Below, in pieces: positions 8,740 to 18,157 of a stretch of 64,000 nucleotides of DNA; the first letter of the stretch is position 1; each line of letters opens with the position of its first letter. The stretch is from Bin80 sp965261255 (GTDB taxonomy: Bacteria > Bacteroidota > Rhodothermia > Rhodothermales > Bin80): assembly GCA_965261255.1 (NCBI GenBank), contig CBDHCQ010000004.1, forward strand, positions 2,728,001-2,792,000. The letters run 5' to 3'. The position numbers and the translations under genes were made by a program. Below the pieces are notes generated by a model. That model saw nothing but the letters and a program-made list of their open reading frames with translations, had not been told where the DNA came from and did not search any database.

Positions 8740-10026
8740 ATGCCTAAACTGATGGACAATCGTGCGGAAGACCGTTTTCTAGCGGCCTATGAACGGGCCC
8801 AGTCCTTGAATGGCACCACAGATGCTCTTTCGGACCTTTCAAGGAAGGCGATTGATCGCTTTGTGCAAACCGGCTTTCCTGGCCGGAAGAATGAGTCCTG
8901 GAAGTACACAAATGTGACTCCGGTAATCAACCGTCCCTACCAGGCGGCAAGCACGAGAAAGGCCACCGCCAAGGGTATTGAAGCATTGGACGCATATGTT
9001 GTGGTGCTGGTTAATGGCTGCTTTGCACCAGAACAATCAAGTCTTGACGAACTCCCGTTGGGGGTCTCGATTGAGAGTCTTTCCGCTGTTGCTGAACATG
9101 ATATAGTTCAGACGCATCTGGGTAGCTATGCTGATTATGCTCAGGAGCCCTTCACGGCGCTGAATACTGCCTTTGTAAAAGACGGAGCTGTAGTGACCGT
9201 TGCACCGGGTGTTGCACTTGATAAGCCGGTGCATATTATTCATGTGGTTTCAAATGATCAGCCGACACTCCTCCAGCCAAGAACACTGATTCACGTAGCC
9301 GATGGGGCGTCGGTGCAGATTCTGCATTCGACCGAGTTCGCGGATCCGGTTTCTTTATTGATCAACGCAGTAACTGAGATTCGTGTCGGAAGTAGTGCCA
9401 ATGTTGACTACCTGGACCTGCAAGTGGGAATACCACAAATGAGCCGTGTTACCAACCTGAGTGTTTATCAGGATGCCAACAGCAAATTCCACAGCGGTGT
9501 GTTTACATTTGGAGGAGAATTGGTACGCAATAATCTGTCGATTTTGCCCGATGCAGAAAACTGCGAAAGTCTGCTTAATGGACTTTTTGTGGCACGTGGA
9601 CGCTCCCATGTGGACAACAACACGCTCGTTGATCACGCCAAGCCCAACTGTTTCAGCTCAGAATATTACAAGGGCATCCTGGATGATCGTGCGATCGGAG
9701 TTTTTAACGGCAAAGTTCTCGTCCGTGAGGATGCGCAACTGACGAACGCCTACCAGACAAACCGAAGCATTGTGCTCTCTGATACAGCACGAATGTATTC
9801 AAAACCGGCACTGGAAATTTATGCCGACGATGTCAAATGCTCGCATGGAGCAACTACTGGTCAGTTGGATAAAGACGGGTTATTTTACCTTCGCTCACGT
9901 GGGATTCGGGAAAAGGAAGCCCGCCGCCTCATGCTGACCTCATTCGCCGGCGAAATCATCGAAAAAGCGCCCATTGCTGCCTTGCATGGTGTGCTCTACG
10001 ACCATGTGGAGCGCATGCTGCGTTGA
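8740..10026 (+). CDS. sufD: SufD, Fe-S cluster assembly subunit
   Basis: 428 residues. The N-terminal FPGRKNESWKYTNVTPV block and the C-terminal KCSHGATTGQLDKDGLFYLRSRGI block are hallmarks of SufD, a beta-helix protein paralogous to SufB. The conserved His in CSHGATTG is the residue thought to take part in cluster assembly with a SufB cysteine. Starts 14 bp after sufC and its stop overlaps the beginning of the long sufS frame, so translation is probably coupled. Confidence 0.95.
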   Translation: MPKLMDNRAEDRFLAAYERAQSLNGTTDALSDLSRKAIDRFVQTGFPGRKNESWKYTNVTPVINRPYQAASTRKATAKGIEALDAYVVVLVNGCFAPEQSSLDELPLGVSIESLSAVAEHDIVQTHLGSYADYAQEPFTALNTAFVKDGAVVTVAPGVALDKPVHIIHVVSNDQPTLLQPRTLIHVADGASVQILHSTEFADPVSLLINAVTEIRVGSSANVDYLDLQVGIPQMSRVTNLSVYQDANSKFHSGVFTFGGELVRNNLSILPDAENCESLLNGLFVARGRSHVDNNTLVDHAKPNCFSSEYYKGILDDRAIGVFNGKVLVREDAQLTNAYQTNRSIVLSDTARMYSKPALEIYADDVKCSHGATTGQLDKDGLFYLRSRGIREKEARRLMLTSFAGEIIEKAPIAALHGVLYDHVERMLR

Positions 10027-10043
10027 CGCGGGCGCTCCGCGCA

Positions 10044-11756
10044 ATGTCAGACCTTACTGCGATAAGTGACACCCGTATTCGGGCAGATTTTCCGACTCTT
10101 CGGCAGGAAGTGTATGGGCATCCATTGGTTTATCTGGACAGCGCAGCTTCTTCGCTCAAACCACAATGTGTAATTGACTGTTTGGCGAACTACTACACCA
10201 ATGAACACAGCAATGTGCACCGCGGTGTACACTATTTGAGTCAGCGCGCCACCGAACGTTACGAGACTTCCCGACAACGCCTGGCAAAATTTGTTGGATC
10301 ACCAAGTGAGCGGTCTATTGTCTTCACACGCGGGGCTACCGAAGCGATCAATCTTGTTGCATCCGTCCTTGGGGACAAGTATATCCGACGGGGAGATGAG
10401 ATCCTGACTACGGTCATGGAACATCACTCCAATCTGGTGCCCTGGCAATTACTTGCTCAGAAAAGCGGAGCTCGATTGCGTGTGTCGAATGTGCTGCCGG
10501 ACGGAACGCTGGACCTGGATGCATTTGTAGACCAGATGAATGACCGAACGCGCCTGGTCACGCTGGGACACGTATCAAACAGCCTCGGAACCCTTAACCC
10601 TGTGGAGCAGGTCATTGAAGAGGCCCATACAAGGGGCATTACGGTTCTTCTTGACGGTGCCCAGGGGCTCCCTCATCTGCCGCTGAACATGGAAGCATTG
10701 AACTGTGACTTTTACTGTGCAAGCAGCCATAAAGCTTATGGTCCAACAGGAATTGGCTTCCTGTACGGCAGAGAATCAATCCTGGAAGAACTGGCTCCCT
10801 GGCACGGCGGTGGAGACATGATTGAGGAAGTGCATCGCACATCTTCGACCTGGGCTGATATCCCTCACAAATTTGAGGCAGGTACCCCTAACATTGCCGG
10901 CGTCCTCGGCATGGCAGCAGCAATTGACTACATTGACGGCATTGGCATTGAGTCTCTTCGAATAAGAGAAAAAACGCTCCTCCAATACGCCCACTTACAG
11001 GTCAGTACTGTGCCCGGCCTGACGATTGTCGGTACAAGTCCAGAAAAGGTCGGTGTAATTAGTTTCCTTTTGGAGGGCAAGCATCCCTACGATGTGGGGT
11101 ACGCTTTGGATCAAGCCGGCATCGCCGTGCGCACAGGCCATCACTGCACAATGCCTCTGATGGAGCACCTTGGGATTCCAGGCACTGTCAGAGCCTCTCT
11201 TGGGGCTTACAATACCAGGCAAGACATTGACAGGCTTGTGACCCGACTCAAAGAGATTGTCGCTGGGCCTCGGACCCATACAGGGCCGACGACCACCCAC
11301 GCCCTTACCTGCAAGAATGATGAACCGTCCAATGAGGAGACTATCCAAAGTCGTAAATCAGCCATACTTGAAGATATGGAGCTGTTTGACGATGCTGACG
11401 GACGAAGAGAATATTTGATTGAGCTCGGCGAAGATCTGCCGTCAATGAAGTCCTCGCTCAAAACCGAAGCTAACCGGATTCATGGATGTCTGGCAATGGT
11501 CTGGCTGCACAGTACGGTACGTAATGGCCGTATATATTTTGAGGCGGACAGTGACGCATTGATTACGCGTGGAATGATTGCACTACTGATCCGTCTAACG
11601 AACGGCCAGCCGCCTCGGAGCATCCTCGAGACAGATCTGATGGCGCTTATTCATGATGTGGGCCTGCCAAGTCTTATAACTGCCCGCCGAAAAAATGGAT
11701 TGAATCACATGCTCGAGCGTATTCAGAAAGAAGCATTGCTGGCCGAAACAACATGA
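10044..11756 (+). CDS. sufS: SufS-SufE fusion: cysteine desulfurase with its sulfur acceptor
   Basis: 570 residues from the ATG at 10044; an in-frame TTG at 10023 overlapping the sufD stop adds 7. Numbering below is from the TTG. The first part (about 15-415) is a class-V PLP enzyme: PLP lysine Lys237 in SSHKAYGPTG and catalytic Cys375 in RTGHHCTMPL. A linker of about 25 residues follows. The remainder (about 440-577) is a SufE domain with its acceptor cysteine in RIHGCLAMVWL (Cys489); usual SufE reads GCQSQVWL. SufS normally ends near 410 residues and SufE is separate, so this single chain covalently joins sulfur donor and acceptor. It removes sulfur from cysteine as persulfide and passes it to SufB. 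Confidence 0.93.
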   Translation: MSDLTAISDTRIRADFPTLRQEVYGHPLVYLDSAASSLKPQCVIDCLANYYTNEHSNVHRGVHYLSQRATERYETSRQRLAKFVGSPSERSIVFTRGATEAINLVASVLGDKYIRRGDEILTTVMEHHSNLVPWQLLAQKSGARLRVSNVLPDGTLDLDAFVDQMNDRTRLVTLGHVSNSLGTLNPVEQVIEEAHTRGITVLLDGAQGLPHLPLNMEALNCDFYCASSHKAYGPTGIGFLYGRESILEELAPWHGGGDMIEEVHRTSSTWADIPHKFEAGTPNIAGVLGMAAAIDYIDGIGIESLRIREKTLLQYAHLQVSTVPGLTIVGTSPEKVGVISFLLEGKHPYDVGYALDQAGIAVRTGHHCTMPLMEHLGIPGTVRASLGAYNTRQDIDRLVTRLKEIVAGPRTHTGPTTTHALTCKNDEPSNEETIQSRKSAILEDMELFDDADGRREYLIELGEDLPSMKSSLKTEANRIHGCLAMVWLHSTVRNGRIYFEADSDALITRGMIALLIRLTNGQPPRSILETDLMALIHDVGLPSLITARRKNGLNHMLERIQKEALLAETT

Positions 11757-12088
11757 ACTGCGAAATAATTGATAATGCCAAAACCGCCGGACTGGCTGAC
11801 GAGGTCATCGCATCCATCCGGCAGGTCTACGACCCGGAAATTCCAGTCAACGTATACGATCTTGGGCTCATCTACAAGGTCCGACTAGATGAGGACGACC
11901 GTGCATTCGTTACAATGACACTGACAACCCCCAATTGTCCGGTCGCAGACAGTCTACCCAGTCAGGTGGAATCTGTGGTGATGCTCACCGAAGGGGTAAC
12001 CGACGCTCACGTCGAGTTAACTTTCGATCCCCCGTTCACCATAGACATGATGAGCGAAGAGGCCAGACTGGAACTCGGTTTCATGTAG
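11753..12088 (+). CDS. sufT: SufT-type MIP18/DUF59 Fe-S assembly factor
   Basis: 111 residues. The DUF59 core is clear: the VYDPEIPVNVYDLGLIYKV block, then MTLTTPNCPVADSLP with the single conserved cysteine, then VELTFDPPF and a C-terminal RLELGFM. Family knowledge: SufT/PaaD-like proteins assist maturation of Fe-S proteins. The ATG overlaps the stop of sufS-sufE by 4 bp (ATGA), so it is translationally coupled and the last gene of the suf run. Confidence 0.92.
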   Translation: MNCEIIDNAKTAGLADEVIASIRQVYDPEIPVNVYDLGLIYKVRLDEDDRAFVTMTLTTPNCPVADSLPSQVESVVMLTEGVTDAHVELTFDPPFTIDMMSEEARLELGFM

Positions 12089-12144
12089 CTCGCATGTAAC
12101 TCGAATTTTCTAACTTGTGGACGTCCTGAGCATCGCGTATCTCC

Positions 12145-14391
12145 ATGAATACTGTGTCGAAGTGTTGGGTGTTATTGAGTCTGGCGTTATACCTCTTCTC
12201 CGTTCCGAAGGCAGAAGCACAAACCGCGACCGTCCGCGGATTCGTGACCGACGCATCAGATGGACAGGCGCTCCAAGGTGTTAATGTTGCACTGCGCGAT
12301 GCTACGGGGAATCTGCGCGGGGATATAGCAGACGATGATGGATTCTTCATCGTTGTTCGTCTGCAGCCTGGCCGTTGGTTCCTGCAGGCCTCCTTCATTG
12401 GATACGAGACGTTCACCGATACACTTGATCTCGCTGAAGATCAGACCGCTAGACTCACGATTGCGCTAAATCCCGGGATCGAAATGGAAGCGCTTGTTGT
12501 TGAGGGGGAACGTGAAGGAGGCGCTATGGTCGCAGCCGGAGTCCAGACCATCCGACCGGCAGACGTAGATCTTGTTCCAACCCCAGATGTTTCCGGGGAC
12601 TTGGTCTCATACCTCTCTGCCATGCCTGGGGTGGTTTCCATTGGGGATCGTGGAGGGCAGGTCTTTATCCGTGGAGGGGAACCCTCTCATAATCTCTCGC
12701 TTCTGGATGGGATGTATATCTATCAGCCCTTCCATATACTCGGCTTCTACTCAGCTTTCTCCTCCGACATACTGCGTAATGCCGACATTCACGCCGGAGC
12801 ATTTAGTAGTAAATATTCTGGTCGCATGTCCTCCGTTATTGATGTGCATACGCGGAATGGTAACCTTCAGGAATCACGCAGAACATTTTCTTTGGCACCT
12901 TTCGTAAGTATGGGAATACTGGAAGGACCAGTCAAGCGGGGACGCATGTCGTATTTGTTTTCGGGGCGCGCATCTACGATTGAGCGCGTCGCTTCCAGTT
13001 ACATCAGCCAACCGGTTCCCTATACATTTGGAGATTTCTTTGGTAAGGTTCACTGGATCATCAGTGACAGTCATCAGGCCTCTATCAGCGCCATATATAC
13101 CTATGATCGTGGTACTCTGGACACCGCCAATGAGGAGAGTGATGAAATCCGCTGGAACAACACTGCTTATGGAGCACGTTGGCTGGTAGCCCCACCAAGC
13201 CTGCCAATGCTCGGAGAGGTGCTCTTTTCCGTATCAATCTTAAATATGGAGCGGGGGCCTCGCGATGAACCAGTTCGCTCCAGCGACATTGAGGGGTTCA
13301 ACCTGACGGTGAACCTGACCAATTATGGTCGCCGTACGAACGTGGACTGGGGATTTTATTTGCGAGCGCCGAGGCTGGATGCCAGCCTAGATGGACTGTT
13401 TCAGAATCTGGACTTTACCAGTGATCGTATCCTCTCGACAGGAGCATACTTTGAACCGGAGATCGCCTTTACCCCCAGCCTTAAAGGACGTTTTGGGCTT
13501 ATTGCGGAATTCCTTGGCGACCAGGGATTTCATTTTGAACCGCGCGCACGTGTACTCTATGAATTAGGCGAACACCAGTTCAGTTTGGCCGGAGGACTTT
13601 ACCGCCAGGAAATGGTTGGGCTGAACGACCGCAGGGACGCAACCAATGTTTTCACGGCATGGACCGGCTCACCGACGGGAAGTCTTCCCAACTCGATCCA
13701 TGCTTTGTTCGGATACAGCACCTCCCTGCGTCCGGGAATGAACGTGTCCGCCGAACTTTTCTACAAGAAATTCTCCAGTTTATTTGTGTCAGAATGGACT
13801 GCATTCCCCCGGTTCACAACACGCTTGCAGGAGGCATCTGGACGCGCAATGGGGCTGGACCTAAGAATGGAGCTCCGAGGAACCAGCTACTACGGCTTTG
13901 TCAATTACGGCCTCTCATCGGTAGAATACAACGCTATGCAGGAATCATTGCCTATCTGGTTCGGCTCGGACGAGGTCAGATATCGACCCCCGCACGATCG
14001 CAGGCATCAGGTAAATGTGCTTGCAAGCTTTACTTGGAGCAAATTTGATATAAGCGCACGCTGGAATTTCGGAAGTGGCCTGCCCTACAGTCAGATCCGA
14101 GGCTTTGATGGTTTTGTGCTCCTGGATGGCCCAGTAGATGTGTCTACCGACCCAGGTATGGCCCGTGTAATTTACGACCGACCGTATGAGGGTATATTGC
14201 CAAGTTATCACCGCCTGGACCTTTCAGTTGATCGCGTTTTTCAATACCGCGACGATTCGTTCATCACCATACAGGCCGGCGTGATCAATGTCTACAACAA
14301 AAGCAATCTTTTCTCGCTGGACATCTTCACGGCTGAGCGTAATAACCAATTACCGATCATCCCGACTGCGGGCATAAAGTTTGAATTTTAA
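12145..14391 (+). CDS. TonB-dependent receptor with carboxypeptidase-regulatory-like N-terminus (copy 1)
   Basis: 748 residues. Signal peptide ends at KAEAQ. Residues about 27-110 form the CarboxypepD_reg-like beta-sandwich (ATVRGFVTDASDGQALQGVNV) typical of SusC-like and related receptors. The plug follows (SAMPGVVSIGDRGGQVFIRGG, then the YSAFSSDILRNADIHAGAF block), and a 22-strand barrel ends in a terminal aromatic, GIKFEF. Imports an unknown ligand across the outer membrane using TonB. It is coupled through TAATG to a DUF4249-type lipoprotein, and the pair is paralogous to the pair at 29572-32719. Confidence 0.92.
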   Translation: MNTVSKCWVLLSLALYLFSVPKAEAQTATVRGFVTDASDGQALQGVNVALRDATGNLRGDIADDDGFFIVVRLQPGRWFLQASFIGYETFTDTLDLAEDQTARLTIALNPGIEMEALVVEGEREGGAMVAAGVQTIRPADVDLVPTPDVSGDLVSYLSAMPGVVSIGDRGGQVFIRGGEPSHNLSLLDGMYIYQPFHILGFYSAFSSDILRNADIHAGAFSSKYSGRMSSVIDVHTRNGNLQESRRTFSLAPFVSMGILEGPVKRGRMSYLFSGRASTIERVASSYISQPVPYTFGDFFGKVHWIISDSHQASISAIYTYDRGTLDTANEESDEIRWNNTAYGARWLVAPPSLPMLGEVLFSVSILNMERGPRDEPVRSSDIEGFNLTVNLTNYGRRTNVDWGFYLRAPRLDASLDGLFQNLDFTSDRILSTGAYFEPEIAFTPSLKGRFGLIAEFLGDQGFHFEPRARVLYELGEHQFSLAGGLYRQEMVGLNDRRDATNVFTAWTGSPTGSLPNSIHALFGYSTSLRPGMNVSAELFYKKFSSLFVSEWTAFPRFTTRLQEASGRAMGLDLRMELRGTSYYGFVNYGLSSVEYNAMQESLPIWFGSDEVRYRPPHDRRHQVNVLASFTWSKFDISARWNFGSGLPYSQIRGFDGFVLLDGPVDVSTDPGMARVIYDRPYEGILPSYHRLDLSVDRVFQYRDDSFITIQAGVINVYNKSNLFSLDIFTAERNNQLPIIPTAGIKFEF

Positions 14392-15374
14392 TGCGTAGGA
14401 TTCATTTATTTCGTACTGCTGCGCTGCTGTTTACCGTATCGTTCCTGACCAGTTGTGATCAATCCATTGACCCGGTCATCGGCGAAGACCGACCCTTCAC
14501 AATCTGGGGTTACCTGGATGCGCATGCCGATACGCAACGGATCCGTGTATTTTCCATTGAGGAACGTCTGGGCGTTGATCGTGCCGGACCAATTGATGCA
14601 TCGGTGACTTCGACCAACCTGACAACAGGAAAGGCACATACATGGGTTGGCCGCGAGATCACTTACAGTGACAGCAGTGTAGGCCACGTGTTTGAGGCAG
14701 CATTCCGCGCCCAGTACGAAGAACGTTACCGGCTCAGTGTGCGACGTTCCGATGGCGCTGAATCAAGTGCCGAGGTAACGATCCCTCCGCCTGTTAAAGT
14801 AGAACTTACTGATGAGCGTAATCGCGTCATTGTTCCTATCCAGATCCACGGCAAGCCACCGAACTTGGTAGATGTGTCCGTTATATACGATGCGATCACC
14901 CTACCACCTGCGAATCCATGGCCACCTGGATCGGTCACGCCACCTTCAGTCCGCCTTCCCGTTCAAGTTTCGTACTCGGGAAAAGAAGAACCCACTGATA
15001 ATGGTTGGCGCTACGAGCTTAATTTGCGTGACGATTTCGCGGTTGTTCAGGAAGAATTTGAACTGAGTTGCCTCTCCCCGGACCACATTGCACTGCGCCG
15101 CATCTACTTTCAATTCCTGGCAGCAGACGAGCAATGGGCTCCTCCCAATGACTCGTTTGACCCCAATCTTTTGATCGAACCCGGCACTTTCTCGAACGTG
15201 GAGAATGGCTACGGTTTCTTTGGAGGCGGCTATACGGTCTCAACCCACTGGATACCAACGGAGATTATTCTGCGCAACATTGGCTATCGCACCGCAGGAC
15301 CATGTCCGCTTTCACCACAAAATACTCCTGACTGCCAGTTGCCGCCGGAGCCTTGCCTTGACCGGGACGGGTAG
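14391..15374 (+). CDS. DUF4249-like lipoprotein, partner of receptor copy 1
   Basis: 327 residues with signal and lipobox FLTSC (Cys about residue 22). A beta-rich N-terminal domain (PFTIWGYLDAHADTQRIRVFSIEE) is followed by RYRLSVRRSDGAESSAEVTIPPP and a conserved C-terminal block with FSNVENGYGFFGGGYTVS, which is characteristic of the DUF4249 type. Start ATG shares one base with the receptor stop. Family knowledge: such lipoproteins accompany TonB receptors; the role is probably ligand capture at the surface, which is inference. A Cys-containing tail (CPLSPQNTPDCQLPPEPC) extends beyond copy 2. Confidence 0.78.
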   Translation: MRRIHLFRTAALLFTVSFLTSCDQSIDPVIGEDRPFTIWGYLDAHADTQRIRVFSIEERLGVDRAGPIDASVTSTNLTTGKAHTWVGREITYSDSSVGHVFEAAFRAQYEERYRLSVRRSDGAESSAEVTIPPPVKVELTDERNRVIVPIQIHGKPPNLVDVSVIYDAITLPPANPWPPGSVTPPSVRLPVQVSYSGKEEPTDNGWRYELNLRDDFAVVQEEFELSCLSPDHIALRRIYFQFLAADEQWAPPNDSFDPNLLIEPGTFSNVENGYGFFGGGYTVSTHWIPTEIILRNIGYRTAGPCPLSPQNTPDCQLPPEPCLDRDG

Positions 15375-15416
15375 AACGAATCTGAAGGCGCCGCCACACC
15401 AGCATAATCACCCACC

Positions 15417-15986
15417 TTACTCAGCGATGTCCAAGCGCTCCAGTACCTCCTGTGGACATCCTGTCCACTCCTGAACATAGACATTTCCAGAATACTGCAA
15501 ATCGTCTACACCCATCTTGCTTGACCAGAAACCAGACGCTACCAAATCCCTGAATCGGTTGAAAAAGGCGACGCCCGCACTAAATTCCGGTGCGGCCTTG
15601 GACGGCCAGGCAATCACGTCAAGTATCTGTTCACGCTGTTCCCGGTCTGCCTCCACGAACCGAGTTCCGTGCTGCGTGCGACTATAAGCATCCAGCCATG
15701 CCAGGCCACCCCGAATGGGTACCTGGAGTTCTTCCTGATCACCCACATTAAAATCAATGAATTCAACCACTCCGGCTTCCGAAGCACTGCCACTACGATC
15801 ATCCGCAGGAATAATCATATCCGCCAGTACCTTGATCGTAGCTAATTCGTGCTCATTGAAAAATGTAGCCTCCGTATCTGTTTCAGTTTCCTGAAGAGCT
15901 ACACCCTCGACCGGAACACTCGCAACGGGGATCCCTGACAAAAGGGATGCGGATGCCATCAGCTTTATGGATTGACGTCGATCCAT
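15417..15986 (-). CDS. Gluconate 2-dehydrogenase subunit 3 family protein
   Basis: 189 residues. N-terminal MDRRQSIKLMASASLL is a twin-arginine-type signal (RRQSIK), so export in folded form is likely. The mature part carries the gluconate_2-dh3 pattern: FFNEHELATIKVLADMIIPADD, GVVEFIDF, GGLAWLDAYSRTQHGTRFVE and FFNRFRDLVASGFWSS. Family knowledge: it is the small partner of GMC-type periplasmic sugar dehydrogenases and often supplies their export signal. Its start overlaps the stop of the upstream GMC gene by one base, so the two are one unit. Confidence 0.88.
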   Translation of the reverse strand: MDRRQSIKLMASASLLSGIPVASVPVEGVALQETETDTEATFFNEHELATIKVLADMIIPADDRSGSASEAGVVEFIDFNVGDQEELQVPIRGGLAWLDAYSRTQHGTRFVEADREQREQILDVIAWPSKAAPEFSAGVAFFNRFRDLVASGFWSSKMGVDDLQYSGNVYVQEWTGCPQEVLERLDIAE

Positions 15987-17713
15987 TAAAGATTTCCTCG
16001 CTTGCGTTCTTCAATAATGTACTCACTGGTGCGCCAAGACAGGGCCAGTATGGTCCAGGTAATGTTCTTGTGGGCTTGCGAAACAAGCGGGCCGCCATCC
16101 GCGACAAAAACATTCTTGGCATCGTATGCCTGACACCACTTGTTGAGCACGCTGGTACGGGGATCATGGCCCATCCGTGTCGTACCCCCTTCGTGAATGA
16201 TCCGACCAGGTGGCAGAATTCCGTAGCCCTCCTCCTTTGAGGGCATACCGTTCGTCGGTTCACCGCCCATGGCGTAGATGATACTACGCATGGTCTCCTG
16301 CATATGCTTAACCTGCGCATATTCCTGATCACTCCACGTCACATCAAACCGCAGGACAGGTATACCGTACTGATCAACCTGATGTGGATCAATCGTACAG
16401 CGATTATCACGCCGTGCGATCATTTCTCCTCGGCCACTAAGCCCTATTACAGCGCCATATAGACGCCTGTAGTCTTCTTTGAGCTGGACTCCGTAACCTC
16501 CACCACCCTGTGGACGTGGCGTTCCATCGGCGTTCCTATGATTCATTCGCTGTATTTCCCCCAAAAACCCATACGCCGGCATCTGCCTGCCTCCCCAAGG
16601 CTCAATGTGATACCCCCGTGCAAAATCAAGCTTTTCGTCCTCGAGCCACCACGGCACATAGACATGCATGCCACCTACCCCGTCTTCATTGTAAGGAGGG
16701 TTGTTGAACAATGCAGGCACAACCCCCATCACGGAAGTACCCGTAGAGTCGGTCACATACCGTCCAACGCAATCGCTTGAATTCGCAAGACCATTTGGAT
16801 GGCGGGTACTGCGTGAATTAAGCAACAGCCTGGCCGACTCACAAGCACTTGCAGCAATCACTACGATACTTGATCGTACCTGGTATTCCTGACCATCCTC
16901 CTTGTTGACGTAAGACACGCCGGTGGCCAATCCATTCTCGTCCGTCAGGATCTCACGGGCCATCGCATGTGTAACGACGGTAAGATTATTCGTTTGCTCA
17001 GCGGGACGAATCAACACCGAAGGGGATGAGAAATTCGAGTTCGTTGAACAACCACGTCCGCACTGCCCACAATAATGACATGCCGGGCGCCCATTGTGGG
17101 GGCGGGTAAGAATGGAGAGTCTGGAAGGTATCACCGGGATATTCATCCCCTTGCAGGCTTTCTGCAGAAGCTTCTCGTAGCAACGCGGTTCCGGTGGTGG
17201 CAAAAAATTCCCATCTGGCTCGTTGCGTATACCCTCCACAGAACCGAAAACCCCTACAAAATCCTCCACCTTGTCGTAGTATGGGCTGATATCTTCATAG
17301 CCAATTGGCCAGTCATCCCCCAGACCATCAATGCTGCGCCGCCTAAAGTCATCCGGCCCGAAACGTAACGAAATCCTGCCCCAATGATTTGTGCGCCCGC
17401 CTAAACATCGCGCCCTGAACCAGTCCCATTCAGTACCCGGCGCATGCGTGTAGGGCTCACCTGCTATGCTCCATCCGCCCGTCGTACCATCAAATTCCCC
17501 AAACTGCTTCGTTGGAATTGCTCTGCCACGCCTCGGAGAGTCATAATTCCACTTGAACATCGCACTATGCGACTCAGCATACCAGGGATGCCCCGCCTCC
17601 AGCATTACAACCTTGGCTCCCGCATCGGCTAGTACTTTGGCCGCCATCCCTCCCCCGGCACCGGAGCCAATGATGCACACATCGTAATTCTGGGGACGTA
17701 AAAGTTCAATCAT
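15986..17713 (-). CDS. GMC family FAD oxidoreductase, large subunit of a sugar dehydrogenase
   Basis: 575 residues. The FAD-binding motif GSGAGGG near residue 16 follows YDVCIIG. The Cys-rich CHYCGQCGRGC segment is usual in the gluconate-dehydrogenase-like branch. A C-terminal block contains GGTTRMG and VADGGPLVSQAHKNIT with the active-site His and Asn. No signal peptide of its own, which fits export together with the Tat-signalled small subunit encoded next. Likely oxidises a sugar or glycoside hydroxyl in the periplasm, with electrons passing to a cytochrome or cupredoxin. The substrate cannot be read; nearby DUF1080 and isomerase genes suggest a 3-keto sugar product. Confidence 0.9.
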   Translation of the reverse strand: MIELLRPQNYDVCIIGSGAGGGMAAKVLADAGAKVVMLEAGHPWYAESHSAMFKWNYDSPRRGRAIPTKQFGEFDGTTGGWSIAGEPYTHAPGTEWDWFRARCLGGRTNHWGRISLRFGPDDFRRRSIDGLGDDWPIGYEDISPYYDKVEDFVGVFGSVEGIRNEPDGNFLPPPEPRCYEKLLQKACKGMNIPVIPSRLSILTRPHNGRPACHYCGQCGRGCSTNSNFSSPSVLIRPAEQTNNLTVVTHAMAREILTDENGLATGVSYVNKEDGQEYQVRSSIVVIAASACESARLLLNSRSTRHPNGLANSSDCVGRYVTDSTGTSVMGVVPALFNNPPYNEDGVGGMHVYVPWWLEDEKLDFARGYHIEPWGGRQMPAYGFLGEIQRMNHRNADGTPRPQGGGGYGVQLKEDYRRLYGAVIGLSGRGEMIARRDNRCTIDPHQVDQYGIPVLRFDVTWSDQEYAQVKHMQETMRSIIYAMGGEPTNGMPSKEEGYGILPPGRIIHEGGTTRMGHDPRTSVLNKWCQAYDAKNVFVADGGPLVSQAHKNITWTILALSWRTSEYIIEERKRGNL

Positions 17714-17798
17714 CGCGTGTTAAAATAATTTGCAAAATCTACAAATTAATTGCTCTCAAAGTGCACCCCATTGGAAAAACCTACGTATAAGGTCCTGT

Positions 17799-17836
17799 TT
17801 CTGGGTAGATCCAGAACGAATTTCAACTTCTGGATC
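17799..17836 (+). promoter_or_regulatory. Cold-shock gene leader with mutually exclusive hairpins
   Basis: Three complementary segments lie 69-106 nt before the cold-shock ATG. TTCTGG is at 17799-17804, GATCCAGAA at 17808-17816 and TTCTGGATC at 17828-17836. The middle segment can pair with the first (6 bp, loop of 6) or with the last (perfect 9 bp, loop of 11), not both. Family knowledge: long cold-shock mRNA leaders can refold with temperature. This arrangement would allow such a switch. The structure is seen in sequence; the regulatory role is inference. Confidence 0.5.
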
Positions 17837-17904
17837 GGGCTAGAACCGATAGAAACAGACACCGTTCAACCAAAATTCTTAAACGTCGCAAGACACCATC
17901 ATTT

Positions 17905-18117
17905 ATGCAAGATCGTGAACAAGGCACCGTAAAGTGGTTCAGTGCTGAAAAGGGGTATGGCTTTATTCAGCGTGACAACGGTGATAAAGATGTATTTGTG
18001 CACTACTCTGAAGTCAACAAGGAGGGATATAAATCACTTGATGAAGGACAACGGGTAGAGTTTGACGTAACCCGTGGCAACAAAGGGTTTCAGGCCCAAA
18101 GTGTAGACCTGCTCTAG
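17905..18117 (+). CDS. Cold-shock domain protein
   Basis: 70 residues, single cold-shock domain. RNP1 is KGYGFIQ and RNP2 is DVFVHY, with the expected GTVKWFSAEKGYGFI opening. Binds single-stranded RNA or DNA and acts as an RNA chaperone. Monocistronic, with a 191 bp upstream gap that probably includes a long structured 5' leader. A slightly extended N-terminus (MQDREQ) precedes the domain; no internal Met fits better. Confidence 0.95.
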   Translation: MQDREQGTVKWFSAEKGYGFIQRDNGDKDVFVHYSEVNKEGYKSLDEGQRVEFDVTRGNKGFQAQSVDLL

Positions 18118-18157
18118 GGTCTACATCCTTTCCCAATGCCTGTCCGAGGGGACTCTG

